NCBI RefSeq assembly: GCF_029227915.1
Contig: NC_079878.1
Location: forward strand, 5,024,001-5,084,000
Length of the DNA stretch: 60,000 nt
DNA from: Hydractinia symbiolongicarpus
Lineage: Eukaryota; Cnidaria; Hydrozoa; Anthoathecata; Hydractiniidae
Direction: 5' to 3'
Shown here: piece after piece, positions 14,948 through 27,253 of the stretch
How the letters are laid out: every line of letters starts with the position of its first letter
Numbering within the stretch: position 1 is the stretch's first letter
The notes under the pieces: generated by a model
The model's input: only the letters and a program-made list of their open reading frames with translations
Told to the model about the DNA's origin: nothing
Databases searched by the model: none
Made by a program: the position numbers and the translations under genes

Positions 14948-17860
14948 TTTGCTTATCCACTTTGTTGATTATCTAAATTTATAATAAATAAATATGAAAA
15001 TAAAAATGAAATAAATATGAAAAGCTGGTATAAATAAAAGCGTTACTAAACTGTACAACAGAAAAAATAATTTTCTTCGCCAGAGTGAAGAGACATAAAA
15101 TTTATATAAATAATGTTCAGGTCTTCAGTTATCTTAGTAAGTGAAACTAGGTACCTAGATAGTCAAATGTTTATGATTTGGTGTTATAAAAGATTTCACT
15201 TAAAGTATGCTTTTCAGTAAAAGGAGGAGCACATCCTGCCTCATCAAAGATTTTAATGCTCATGTATAACAAATCACAAGTGCGCCTGCTTCATAAGAAA
15301 ATAAAGAATGAACTTTTTTAATCGAAATTGTTCAATATTATTCTGAACTAAAAAATAGGCTCAAATCAGCTGTTTATATTCAACATAGTAGATTTATACT
15401 TTGCTCAATTTTGCACAAATAAATGTTTGTAAATAGTGTCCAATTATTCTTCAAGGCTGAACAAGATTAATATTTTATAATAAAAATTTAGTCGAAAAAC
15501 ATGTTATGTGGTACGTTACACCTGCATCGAGTTTTTAACAACCACTTTCTTTGTATGTTGCAATATGCACTAAGATCGAACTTCCTTACTTCCCTTGTTT
15601 AGCTACTATAAGAATGCGTTATAATGATAAGACTGAATGAGCATCTAGCTATCTCACAATATAACAGAATAGCTTTCAATCACAATGAACATGTGCTAAC
15701 CATGTTCTGTCTGAACGAATACACTGTGACCGTCGAAAAGGTGCCATTTCAATAATTGTCATCTTTTCGCTTCATTTTGTTTAATATTTCATTAAACATA
15801 GATATATACATTTAGTATATATAAAAAATAGACAAGTTTTGTGACGTATTAGCATAACAAATGTTTTTGCATAAAAATATATTTAGCTATTTTTTTCGTC
15901 AGCTCCGAAACAATAACAACAAAACATAAACAGTAATTGTAGCTGTCAGCGTAGTCTTGTTATATTTTGTAAGGTTGATGTTACGTTTGGTTACAGGTGG
16001 AAAGCATTCTGTTTGTGAATGATGTTTTAGCAATAAAAAACTCAGAAAACAAAACAAAACAAATAACAGAAAAAATGATGATAAGAAATAATAATAAATA
16101 AAAATAATAATTAAAAAAATGATTACATCAAAAATAACATCTTTTATACTAATTAAAATAACCTTTTTTTGTGTTAACTATTTTATAAAAAGACATGACT
16201 GAGTTTGCCAAAATTATGAAGGGAGTAGCAAAATCTCCTCCTCCCAGACATCACTTGGAAAGTTGTTCCAATTCAGCTGCAAAAAATGCAATCAGGGAAC
16301 TAAAAAAATGCGAGAAAGTTTTTTAAATACATGAAAAATCTCTCACTTAATGAAGTTTAACCGGAGTATTCGAGTAAATAAATTCTTAAATTTTAATAAT
16401 ATAAAATCCAAAAATCTATATTTGTTCAAAAAAAAAAATGTTTTTTGTTATTTCTCTTCTAAAAGATTAGGCACCTACCTCTCAGAAATTGTCACGATTT
16501 TCCTTTACAAAAAAATCTTTTTTTTTTGTTAATTTATTCACATTTTCATAATATTTTATTCACTTAAAAAACTCACAATGCAAAAAATCAATTTTTAATC
16601 AATATGTGTTTGAATTGACACGTTGTTTACCATTCATCCAACTTTTGGCTACACATCTGATCAAATTATTTTTAGACAAATTTATTCTATATGTAAATAC
16701 CAAACCTGAATAGATTTTGCTCGGATAGGTCAATTGTGTCAAAAATCAAAGAGGACGTATTAATTAAGCTTACATGTTGAAACTCACTACCTTGGTAACT
16801 GCTCAAAATAAACCAATCTTACCATAAATAACTTCTCATATATTCGCGGTTCATCGCTTCAATAGTATATAGCAGTTACCTCAACATGATATCGGTGGTG
16901 ATCAACTCTCTTTTTGAAGTGAAAGGCGGTGCTGAAAATATTCTAAAATTAGAAAACAATTTAAATGCGGGTATTGTTAAGTCAGTAGAAGTTTAAAACA
17001 TAAAAAGAACGAATTAACGAAAAAGAAAAAGTAAAAAAATCGGTATATTAATGTTTAAAATCATTCATTTTTTGAAAAATTCCTTCGGATGAATATTTTA
17101 TAGGTAACATTTTTTTTAAAGACGATATAACGTGTCACGTGTTTCGTATCAGCCTCGTTCCCAGGTTCCCCCAGGAAATAAAAACCCTTAAACAGAATGT
17201 TGTAAGCCACAGTGAAACGTAAGCGTGATTTTCTGTTTACTGCACAAATATAGTCTTTTCAGAATTACTATTTAGGCGAATTTATTTCGCCAATCCCGCC
17301 GAATTGTCTTTCCAACAACAAAGTTTGATCCGTTAAGAAGTTATTTAACTTACAAAATTTACCTCCTTCCATTCTCTTCGTCTTTTTATGAAGTTTAAGT
17401 TTTTTGGATTTCTCCCAACTAAATGTTTACGCAGCCAAATCCGCAAAAATAGGTTCATCGTGCTGTTTATGCGGAAAAATTAAGGGGATTAGGAAAATCT
17501 TAAGATTCGTTTTGAAAGCAACTCGGACAAGCAGCTCTTGGTGCAAGGTGGACATCAGGTGATATTATGTTAAGATTTGCTCGCGTGTTCAAAGAAATCA
17601 CTCAGCCTCTCTTTTACTTTACTACTTTCACGTATTCTTTTGCATTATTAATTATCTAATTTAATTAAATTAGTTCGCGCGAAAATTGACGAAAATGTCA
17701 ATTCCTAATTGTTAAAAATAATGAGCAGCATTTGTGATACGAACGACCTCATTTCATTAAATAGGACCGGAATAATTGTTCGCAAGAAACCTTAAAATGG
17801 ATTGTTCGCGAACAAAAGAATCTTCGAGAAATCTCGAAAGAAATGATTCACGAAAACTAA
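14948..17860. other. Intergenic, AT-rich, no gene recognised
   Basis: Upstream region of the GPCR. It contains A/T runs and a short (aataataaataaa) low-complexity stretch near 16080. I see no coding exon with supported splice sites. Confidence 0.5.
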
Positions 17861-17884
17861 AGCCTGGTTCCCACTGGTGACATT

Positions 17885-18115
17885 CGATGTTTCTTAATTT
17901 TTTTATGTTTTCAGTACTAAAATTTTCTTATTGGGTTTCTAATTTTTTATTCGATTCGATTTCGAATTATTACAAATTGAGACTCGATCGTTCGAAATGA
18001 CAATTATCTCGTTAAAATAACAGCAAAATGATTTTCTAAAAAATTTGTAATAACATAGCTAAGTATAAAGTTTTGTGAAGCTAAAAAAGTTCCGTGCTGA
18101 AAGTTTCGTATTTAT
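17885..18115 (+). repeat. Dispersed repeat A, copy 1
   Basis: Shares an extended diverged match with 45420-45655. Landmarks in the same order: tcgatgtttctta, ttttcagta, attgggtttctaattt, ttcgattcgattt, caaattgaga, gatcgttcgaaa, aacagca, gtaataaca/gttataaca, and gtgctgaaagtttc. No coding potential. Probably a non-autonomous transposon family. Confidence 0.8.
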
Positions 18116-20740
18116 TTTGATGCTTCAGCATTAACTTTCTTATAAACGGGTTTCTTGTTAAAAAACACGTTCCCACTCAACATAAACATAAAATGCAGCA
18201 AGAGATAAGAAGGGCTTTTTCAGACGTTGTTATTTCTCAAAAAACATATAGTAATCATGAAAAAAACACATTAATCAGGACAATATTCAAAAAATAGGTC
18301 AAATATTCATAGAAAAGTTAAATTTAGTGCAACAAAACCGAAAACACCATCCAACCCTATTTCTACGGGACTCTTTGGGGTTCTAGATTGTTTTTTGTTG
18401 TTCGACGTGACGGGGTGGAGTAGGTGGGGTGATTCGCCCCAACAGTCTGTTATTTCTAAAGTTGTTGTCCAATGAGCATAAAACTTATTACGTGTGTTGC
18501 CCAGACCTTAAGTTACAACTTTTTTAAAAAAATTGCTGATGTCAGCATTTTTGCTGAGGACGTCATCATTTTTGCGAGAATATTAGTTTAAATTTGAGAT
18601 TTATAAAATATAACGTATCAATATATACTAAGAAGTCCCCTAAAGCTTACAAAACAATTCTGAGAAAATTCACTGAACTTGAAAAATCGGTTGTCATGGC
18701 AACACTCTCTCAGAAAAGAACTTACCTTATCCGAAAGTTAACTAAACTTGGCCTGTTAATGGAAGCAATTCCTTCGTGTTTTTACTCGTCACCAAATTAT
18801 TTTTCTAAAATAGGGTTAGAAAATAATTTTCAATATATAAAAGATGTACACTTTCTAATTCATTGACGGCGAGTGTGAAGCTGCAACCAGATGACGATTC
18901 CAAAGCAGATGTTGACAGCAGATGTTGACATTTGGATTGAATGATTGGAGAAGAAAAGCTGATTAGTCGTTAGGATTGTATCTTAAGGACGATACTTACT
19001 CACTTCACCAATTTTAACATTCTCGTTCTCAGTGTTCTTTAAGATAAACTTTGAAACAGTGGTACAAAAATTCTTTTTTTTCATAAATGAGTAATATATA
19101 TATATATTGCTACGCTAAACGCAGGCAAAACTATAAATCACCTACTTAAATTTTTTCCTGAAGATAAGAAAAAAGAGACAACAAAAACAAAAAAGAACAA
19201 AATAGAATTTCCTCCTTGATATTTCATTATTGTTAAGAATTTCTTGTCGCATTGAATGTTGGTTCAATGTACGACAGAAGGACGAACAAAATGTCGCCGA
19301 CCAGCAGTTTCTTTTTGTTATTAATAATTTATGTTTTGGGGCTCATCATCTTTCTTGTTAATTTCTTAGTAGCTAGATGTTGAGCACGTATCGCAAAATA
19401 TCGATATAAAAAAAATATGCGATTCCGCAGTAGCTTTCTAAAGTATATTACACACATTTTCAAGACTCACTTATTCATACACCCAAACGCCACAAAAAAC
19501 CCAAGAAAAGGACCCATTCCCTTAACATTTTAAACCAAATTCTTTCTAAAAATCTTTGTAACATTTTCACAGCGTATTCACAGCTTACGTAACATTTGAC
19601 AGTTTGCACGCCTACCTGGTGAGAAATCCCTTTACTCATATGTGCCTGATAAGAAAGAACCAAAGTATAAACGAAAGGATATGGAAGTTGAAGTATGGTT
19701 TAAATTTGAAGGGCTCGAATGGGAGGGAAAATGTAAAGGTGTTCGTTCAAATAAAAATTGCACCAAGCACCTGTCGAAAGCTTTTAATTATGCGTTGATG
19801 TCACACAAAGAAAAATATAACTTTGTCAAAAAGAATGTCTTATAAGGCCACTTAAAAAAAGAAAGTTATCTTAAAAACGAAGACCATATATTGCTTTTTT
19901 AAGCAGAGATTGACATTTGAGGAGCATGAATGTTAAGCTTGATATTGTCTTTTTCATAGGAATACCGAATTATCACCTCCGCCACCTCCGCCACCTACCC
20001 AAGTGCTTTACACAGAAAAGCTGTTATAATCCAAAATCCCTAGTTCCCGCGGTTCTTTCCGCGGTTTATAATGACTCACTATCCTTTTACGCCATTTTAT
20101 ACGTCAGATACGTCCCCGCGTATTGAACATGGTCTTAATCTAGACGATGGTCAGAATGTGACGACGAAATTCTGGATACCAATTTTCGCGTACCTTAGAC
20201 GGAAGTCGTTGCAGTGACATCGATTTGTCAATGTAACGACAACTTTTTGTATATTCTGATGAAGATCTCCAATAAGGAGGTCGAAATATTACTAAAAGAA
20301 AAACAAAAATCCTGAACGACCATGTCTATGTGTTTTAATTATTAACATACGTTTATATGAAAATGCCATTTAAAGAAAACATTATCTATTCCAACTATAT
20401 TTACAAATGACGTCATAATTGACTCGGCCATTTTGAAATCATTATATAACATCTTTGTAAGACCAGAGTAAGACATTACACGCGCTTCTATAACACTTCC
20501 TGCGGTCAGTTAATAATACCCATAGTGTGCAACACTTGATCTATAAAAGTTTGAAAAAAAGCGCGTTTTGGCAATTTGACAGTACACGATGCGCGGGAAA
20601 CAACATTTTTGTGTTGTTAGCATAATCAACCTAAATACACCAACACTTTAGGCCGCAACGCCGATTTCATTATTCTCTACACGAGCTTTATAGGTTCACA
20701 CCATAAGTTACTTTAGTAGATTTGTCCAGTTAAAGAAGAA
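18116..20740. other. Non-coding; two small ORFs of unknown status
   Basis: Open frames at 18594-18866 (90 aa) and 19642-19845 (KKEPKYKRKDMEVEVWFKFE) have no recognised domain, no clear start context and no partner exons. The second is Lys/Trp-rich and could be a fragment of a mobile-element protein. I do not assign a function. Confidence 0.3.
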
Positions 20741-20744
20741 GATA

Positions 20745-21775
20745 TTGATAAATTATATCATTACAAACCAATTTTAATACTCCCTGCTTCTCGAAGATTT
20801 TAAAGAGAATTATGTACAACATGGTTTATTCTTTCTTGAAAAATAACAATATTTTGTATAATAATCAATTTGGATTTCAAGCAGGCCATTCAACTGATCA
20901 GCTGTTTTCAGCTTTGATGAGATGAGAATGAATTTACAATTGGGGTCTTCATTGATCTTAGCGATACAGTCAACCATTTATTTTTTTTTATATATAAATA
21001 TTATACTTTTCTTATAAAAAACCTATGAATATGAGTCCTGTAGTAATAAAAATGTATGTATAAGAAATAAATAAATAAAATATTATGAACAATAAAAACG
21101 TTACAGAAAAAAAAAATAGGTAAAATATAAAATAACTTTTCTTTTAAAATCGCTATAATACTTTATTATCAGTAAATCATAAGGTAAAAAATTGTACAAG
21201 ACAGCACCTAAAATATAAAAAGGTAATTTAGTTGACTCGAACTATTACATCACCACCTTTAAAATTATTCTAGCGTATAATTTCTTATTAATAACGGTTC
21301 ATAATGAATTTCTAGAAAATATAATTTATACGTGATCATGATGTGCGGAAGCCACCGAAAATTTGCACAATTTTTTTAATAATTGGGCTTGTCATCATAT
21401 AGATTATTAACATTCGGAATACTTCAAAGGTCAATTTTAGGACCAATGTTTTTTTTATATCAATGATATATTAATATTACATCTTTATTTGCTAATGATA
21501 CAAATTTATTCTTTACTCACAAATATAAACTTCCTTTTTGAAACTACCAACACAGAATTGAGTAAATTAGCTGATTGGTTTAAAACGAAAAAATCTCAAC
21601 ACTTTAAAAACTAGTAAAAAAATGACATCCATCTTAGGTTACCTGAATTACTTCATGATCGTCTAAACATAAAAAAAATAATATTTGATAAAATTTCTTG
21701 GAGTTATCCTGGAGAAAAAATTAACTTGGAGAGAACATATAGAATTAGTTGAAAACAATGTAAAACTTTTAATTA
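20745..21775 (+). pseudogene. LINE (CR1/Jockey-like) reverse transcriptase fossil
   Basis: Non-LTR RT motifs appear in order over about 1 kb with many frameshifts: a KPILILPAS block (classically RPISLLP); MYNMVYSFLKNNNILYNNQF and GFQAGHSTDQLFSALM (from about 20812); FTIGVFIDLSDTVNH (motif A, about 20934); QRSILGPM...YINDI (about 21425); LFANDTNLFFTH, where the FADD catalytic pair reads FAND (about 21487); ELSKLADWFKTKKSQ (about 21554); LRLPELLHDRLNIKK (about 21640); KINLERTYRI (about 21720). The catalytic Asp change and frameshifts make it dead. Endonuclease and 3' end were not recognised. Confidence 0.8.
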
Positions 21776-21779
21776 TAAT

Positions 21780-23100
21780 TTTGAAATAGCTGTATGTAAT
21801 TCTTTAGCAAAAGAAAAAAAATAAAGTAGATATATCGCTGCAAAAAAAATGAAAGATATTAGGGAAACATACATACCTTCTATTTTTTTTGACAGCGATA
21901 TGTTTTGGTGCACAATCGAATTTAACTTTAAGGTGCTATGTAAAACGTTAATTGATATCATTTTGACAACAAATTCAATAAAAATATCAAAATCAAAAAG
22001 TCGTAGCTGATGGATCTGCCACTTTTTTGCAATAGTAGGATCTACACTTGTAAATTTCCATCCCATCTTATATATTAATTCCCTTGCGTGAGTAAAACTG
22101 TGAGTCCACGACACGAAAATCACGGGTCACTTTCTTATGACGTGGCCGTACGCTAAAATTTAACTAAAAAAATTAGGGATGTACTGCATAGAAATCGCAC
22201 ATAAGGTGTAAATATATAACCCGCTGCTAATAACGATATAAATATATATACCCTTATGCCAAAAAACTCTATGTTAGCATATATATATAGGTATCGCTAC
22301 ATATGAAACGGTATTAGATATTCACAAAGCATACGGACTGTTAAATGAAGTTCCTAGCATAAAACGGAAATTGTGTTTACGAAAAAGATGGCTGTTCTTT
22401 TTTAGTATTCTCTACTCTTTCATTCAAAATAAATCTTTAAAAAAACATTTGAAGAAGAGCATGGTTTTATAAATTAATCATAGCAAGGTTCTGTAAGGTT
22501 TTTTCATGTTTTATTTTCAGTTTTGATTATATTATTGTTGCCAGGAATGTTTTATAGCTAGCATCATAAAAAGCCAACCACCACCAACAACTAGCTAGCT
22601 AGCTAGGAATATATATATATATATGTAGCCATGTTCTTTATACCTAGCTAAGTCTCCAGTTTATAATTAAGTGACTAGCTATTAGCTGCTGTAGCTAGCT
22701 AATGCTAGCTTTAAACTAAAGATTCCTAGTATATATATTCCCACAAAACACATCAAACGTTATTAACCCTGAAAATTTTAAACATTTTCCTGGGTTTTTT
22801 TTGGTTTGCGAAGTTCTTTTCCTCCAAATATTCTGAAAATAAAGTTCAGAAATTACTTATTTTTAAAATGTAAATTTAATTTGTTTCAAATTGTGGGCAA
22901 AAACCTTAATCAGCATGCTAAAAGAACTGACTTTTCTTAATTTAGAATTACTAAACACAAGCATTTTCTTACAATTAGTGTAAACTTTTGTGCGTATGGC
23001 TTATATTTAATACACCAAAAGAGCTACTTTGTTGATTTCAATTTTATACTCTTTGTAAGCTATTTTTTTCTTCTTTTTGACATTTCTGTTTTACCACTCA
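21780..23100. other. Non-coding; (TAGC)n-rich stretch at 22557-22735
   Basis: No gene recognised. Between about 22557 and 22735 the tetranucleotide tagc/ctag recurs densely (for example actagctagctagctagg at about 22590) together with (TA)n runs. The open frame at 21773-22123 (-) shows no domain. Confidence 0.5.
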
Positions 23101-24100
23101 ATTTTTTAATTTACAGGCTGTGTCTGTGAAACTTTAAGGGGAACATTTGGTGGAAGACAATGGCATGACATATACTGATAGAACTGATTTTTGTTGTGTT
23201 AGATGTTATATCTGAACCTTTTTGACATTTTATGTTAATTTTGCGAGGAAGGACCATATATATATACACAGAAGAAGAATTCAATTTTACACCTTGCAAG
23301 CTTTGTTTTTCTATATTTTGTATAAATTCTTACTGGGGAGGACTCCGTGCAATATATCGAAATGACTGATCCTTCTCGATTTAAATTTGATGTGTTCTAA
23401 ATCGTATATAGTTTTGGAAATTTTGTGTAAGATTTAATGGGTAAGGGCTAGATGCAATATGTCAAAAAAACTTTTTTTGTTGAATCAGAAGCACTCCCTA
23501 CAACCATTCTTTTTTTTACAGTTTGTGAAGCTTTTGTGAGGAAAGAGTGTATGCAATATTATCGAAATAACTGATTTTTGTTGCAAACTGTTTTTCTTTG
23601 GCATTTTGGATTAAAATATTGTTTTAGAGGGCATATGCAGTAGATATATGTACTGAAATAGTTAAATTTTGCAAACTTTGATTTTGTCGTTACCTCTCAT
23701 TTTTTACATTTTGATTAAACTTTTGTGGGAGACCGTCGGTATGCGAAGGACCAAAATAAGAGATTTTAGTATTATTTAGAATTTGTATTTTGTGTTGCAA
23801 AATTGGTGCAAAAATTGACATAAAATGAACTTATATACAGATTGATTGCTGTTGTTTAACATGACTCATTATGACTTATATATATATTTTATGAAAATTT
23901 GTGACAGAATACTATGTGAGATTTGAAATTTTGTTTACTTTATTGATGGTAAAACAGCATGCAAATTGCTAAAAGGACTTTATTAATTTTAGGTTTAAAC
24001 ACCGTTATTTTGTTGGCATTTTGTCTAAAGTTTGGTGAGGAGGGACTGTATGCAATATATCAAATAATGTTTTATTGCATTATAATTTGTCCTTGCAAAT
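23100..24100. repeat. Diverged ~105-bp tandem repeat
   Basis: A phrase of the type ttttgtgaggagggact-gtatgcaatatatcgaaa-taactgatttttgttgcaaa recurs with drift at about 23180, 23340, 23445, 23548, 23630, 23738 and 24045. Spacing is often 85-110 bp. A ttttttggcattttgtataaa spacer lies between units. This looks like an old satellite rather than a gene. Confidence 0.65.
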
Positions 24101-24584
24101 CCTTTTTTTTACACCTTAGATAAAAAATTCTGTCAGAGGCACAATTTATTGTTTATTTTTCACATTGTGTGTCAACCTTTGGCAGGGTTTGCAATAAACT
24201 AACTGATTTTAACATATACAATGAGAGAGATTTGTGTTTGACATTGATCAGCTTTTTTGTATATATGTGGCGTTTTAAGTGATTTAAATTTTATGGGTGA
24301 GATGTATGTTGAAATGCTTTTGGAAACTTCTTTCCGAATAATTTTCGCATTTGTCAGATGGTCAGAGCAAGTAATTTTAGCAGATTTAGATTTTAAATGT
24401 CACATAAATGCTGCAGTTGTTGAAAACCTTTAATTTTTTTGGTCATTTATATAATAATGCAGATGTAAGATGCGCACTGCTGTATTGTTTGTTTTTTGAT
24501 GGACATATATCTGCTACATAAATTAAATGGAATACAGTGGATTCTTCCACGGGAAACAGCTAGTCTATCACTAATTTAACATGG

Positions 24585-24773
24585 TTGCCATTTAATGGAT
24601 CCTTTTATCTAATTAACGTCAATCCACAACATTTATCATTGAAATTCAATCATGTTGAAATTTCGGAGACGATCAAAGTGTTGAAGGAAATTAATTCATC
24701 AAAAGCTTCCGATATTGACGATCTCCCAGCTGTACTTATAAAGGATGCAGCAGATACACAATTGTTTGGTTGA
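24585..24773 (+). pseudogene. Second LINE RT fragment (pre-motif region)
   Basis: A short frame contains ISETIKVLKEINSSKASDID then LPAVLIKDAADT, the classic segment just upstream of motif 0/1 in Jockey/CR1-type reverse transcriptases (usually ...LNPSKATGPDGIPARLLKD). It breaks off at 24773 where SINE-like sequence follows. Confidence 0.7.
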
Positions 24774-24799
24774 ATTGGATTGTGACTACTTTTTCGAAT

Positions 24800-24875
24800 A
24801 TCGGTAGCTTAGTTAGTAAAGCGTCGCACTCGTTCATGAGATTGTGGGTTCCATACTTACTTAATGTCATCGTTT
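24800..24875 (+). repeat. tRNA-derived SINE head (decayed)
   Basis: The sequence atcggtagcttagttagtaa resembles a tRNA 5' arm with A box TAGCTTAGTTAG. About 35 bp later gtgggttccatact resembles a B box (GGTTCGANTCC) with a G-to-C change. It does not fold into a full tRNA, so it is called a SINE relic. Confidence 0.6.
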
Positions 24876-25607
24876 ACTTGGGCAGGAATTTCAGAAAGAT
24901 TTTTGTAGCACAATTAGGAGCTTTAAACACTCCAAAATTGCTTCTCTTGGAAACAATTGACAGGGAATATCTCAGGGAAATTTGTAAGGCTAATCACATA
25001 AAACATAAATTACTACTTTTGTTCCAGCTTGGTAAGTCTGAGTTATCGAATTCGAGATTCGAAAGTTAGACATTGTAAATTTTTAAATTTGTCAGAAGGA
25101 ACGTCAACCATTAGTTTCTTCAAAATGTGTCAAAAATTGTAGCTAATCACACTCTTCAAAATATAATTCAAGTTTAAGGAATTAATTCAAAAATGTTGAG
25201 ACGCAATCTAATTTTGTCAAAAGTCAATAATTGAATAGGAACACAAGGTTAATTCAGCTTGTATTCTCAACCTTTTAGATGGGTTTTTTTCACGTCGACC
25301 GTTTTACACAGAGTCTTTGAAATTATTTTTTGTAATGTTTTTTTTTTTCAAATGAGTTTGTAAATAGTAACGTTACATAGAAACTATGTATAATTAACTG
25401 TTGTAAATTGTAAGACTGAGTCTGATAGACAGATATCAGTTGCCATTGTTCTCACTTTCTTCTTGTTTTTAGCCAATCCCAGCCTATAAAATTGTTCTGA
25501 CAATGAAAAGTGTACGGTAGAAGGGTACCAGATTGTCATCATTGAAACACTCTTTGTGCTTTTTTGTTCTAGAAGCAGGAATTCTAAAATGTCAATGAAA
25601 TGTATAA

Positions 25608-26428
25608 ATGTCTCATGCTGTATCTGTGCTACAATTATACGGCAAAAGTGTTGTTTCTAAATACCTGCGCAATAACAAATATGCATTATATATATGCAGT
25701 AGACGCTTGGCCATGTTTACTGTTGAAACCATATCCAATTTGCGTAATGTAGTAAGTTTAGACGCCCTCTATGATTTATGTTTGAAGGAAATTCAGAAGT
25801 TTTAGTTCGTGGAAGAACCTGTCTTGAAGGGAAAGCGAAAAGAACCAAGATACTCGATACTGGATTTCTTTGATGGAAACGAAAGCAGATCCGAAGCACA
25901 TCACTCCCAAACCCATCCTGATCATTATCAAAAGCAATTTTACAAAGCCATTGTTATTTTGATATCTTCTCTACGTGACCGCTTTGACCGACTTCGGCTG
26001 AAATGAAGATTGCTTGTGAGAATTATGGAAGTGATGTTATATGAGTGATGTTCATGTAGAGCTTGCAACATTGAGAGTTGTAATGAAGGATAAGCAGATA
26101 GAACATTTCCATGATTTGTTGAAAGAAATAAGGCTGTTGGAAAACACAGAGAAGAATTTTCTGGTTAACATTTGTAAAATCTGCAGAATTTTAGGCGGCT
26201 AATTCAGCATCTAACGCCACAGCCTAGTAAACCTTTTCTTTGGCGAAGAGAGTAAAGACCTGGATGAAATCAACATTGCTTCCAACTAGTTTCAGCTCCA
26301 TTTCGATTCTCAATTTTCAAAAAGATAGGACTGACAAACTAGACCTGATCAAAATTGCCAACGCATTTGTTAAATCGCACGACAACAGAAAGCAATTATT
26401 CGGAAAATTTACAAAAGAGGACTGGTAG
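25608..26428 (+). pseudogene. hAT-family (ZMYM1-like) transposase remnant
   Basis: Three consecutive frames match the C-terminal half of hAT transposases of the ZMYM1/'repressor of the inhibitor of protein kinase' type: TVETISNLRNVVSLDALYDL (about 25720); VEEPVLKGKRKEPRYS then PDHYQKQFYKAIVILISSLR and DRFDRL (25809-26006), where intact relatives have PxLPRxRxxPxRY...YRxxYxEALDxxxxxxxxRF; and FQKDRTDKLDLIKIANAFVK with RKQLFGKF (26320-26420), the dimerisation region. Stops at 25805 and 26006, with a diverged stretch between, show decay. The DDE core was not recognised. Confidence 0.75.
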
Positions 26429-26564
26429 TTGTCATATACTATAGCCTTTCTCTGCATTATCTTTATTTTGCTTCGAATTTACTATTGCTTATTTTGAAAA
26501 TATATAATCTCCAGCATTTTGTGAAGGCTTTCGAGCGCAATATTTCGGAATTTTAAGTATGTTT

Positions 26565-26720
26565 AGGGGGCCGGAAGTTAAGAAACTTTCTTAACCCGTC
26601 GGCCCTACCCGTGGCCTCCTTTGACACTGAATAGTTTAGCCCCTGCACTTTCAAGATTGCTCCGCCGAGCCTAAATTGTCACAAGTGAACGAGGATGGTT
26701 TGTACCCTAAGTCGAGTTTC
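26565..26720. repeat. GC-richer repeat-like segment with hairpin
   Basis: At 26567-26608 ggggccggaagttaagaaac is followed by tttcttaacccgtcggccct, an imperfect inverted repeat. The next ~100 bp are clearly more GC-rich than their surroundings. Probably part of a short interspersed element; family unknown. Confidence 0.35.
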
Positions 26721-27253
26721 AAAGACCAGCTATGAAGTTATGTGTAATATAAAATGCCCAGCATAATAGGGTTCAGTACCAAAAATAATATGAAAGAAAT
26801 AGCAAGGCTGACCTGATGTCTAGCATTAAGTGTGTGTTGAAATAAATAGGAACCTGACACAGACATCACATTTCATTTGTGGTGTTGTTACATTTGAGTC
26901 ATTGATATTTCAATTATTTCTTCACTTGTATTTGTTAAAAATTAAAAAAAAAATAAAGTCCATATCTGGTAAGTAGCTTTTGCTAATTTTTGAAACATTG
27001 GGAAAAGATTGGTCCATAAAAATTTTTCCGATCTGGCATGCGTACTATGCAGAATGGAAATTTTTTCCTTTTGTTAAAGAGTTTGTATATGAAAATGTTG
27101 TCTTTTATTTTAATATGTAATTTTAATATATAATCTAAAAAAGTAGCTTTGGTTCCATGATGTTCAGGTGAAGTTCTACAGGGTAAATGGTGCGATGACA
27201 TGTTCGGAAATCTTTCCTATTATTTATTGTACACAGATATTTTCAACAATTTG

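Noticed and set aside
24800-24875. A true tRNA gene
   Set aside because: Only A- and B-box-like stretches are present; acceptor and anticodon stems do not pair convincingly.
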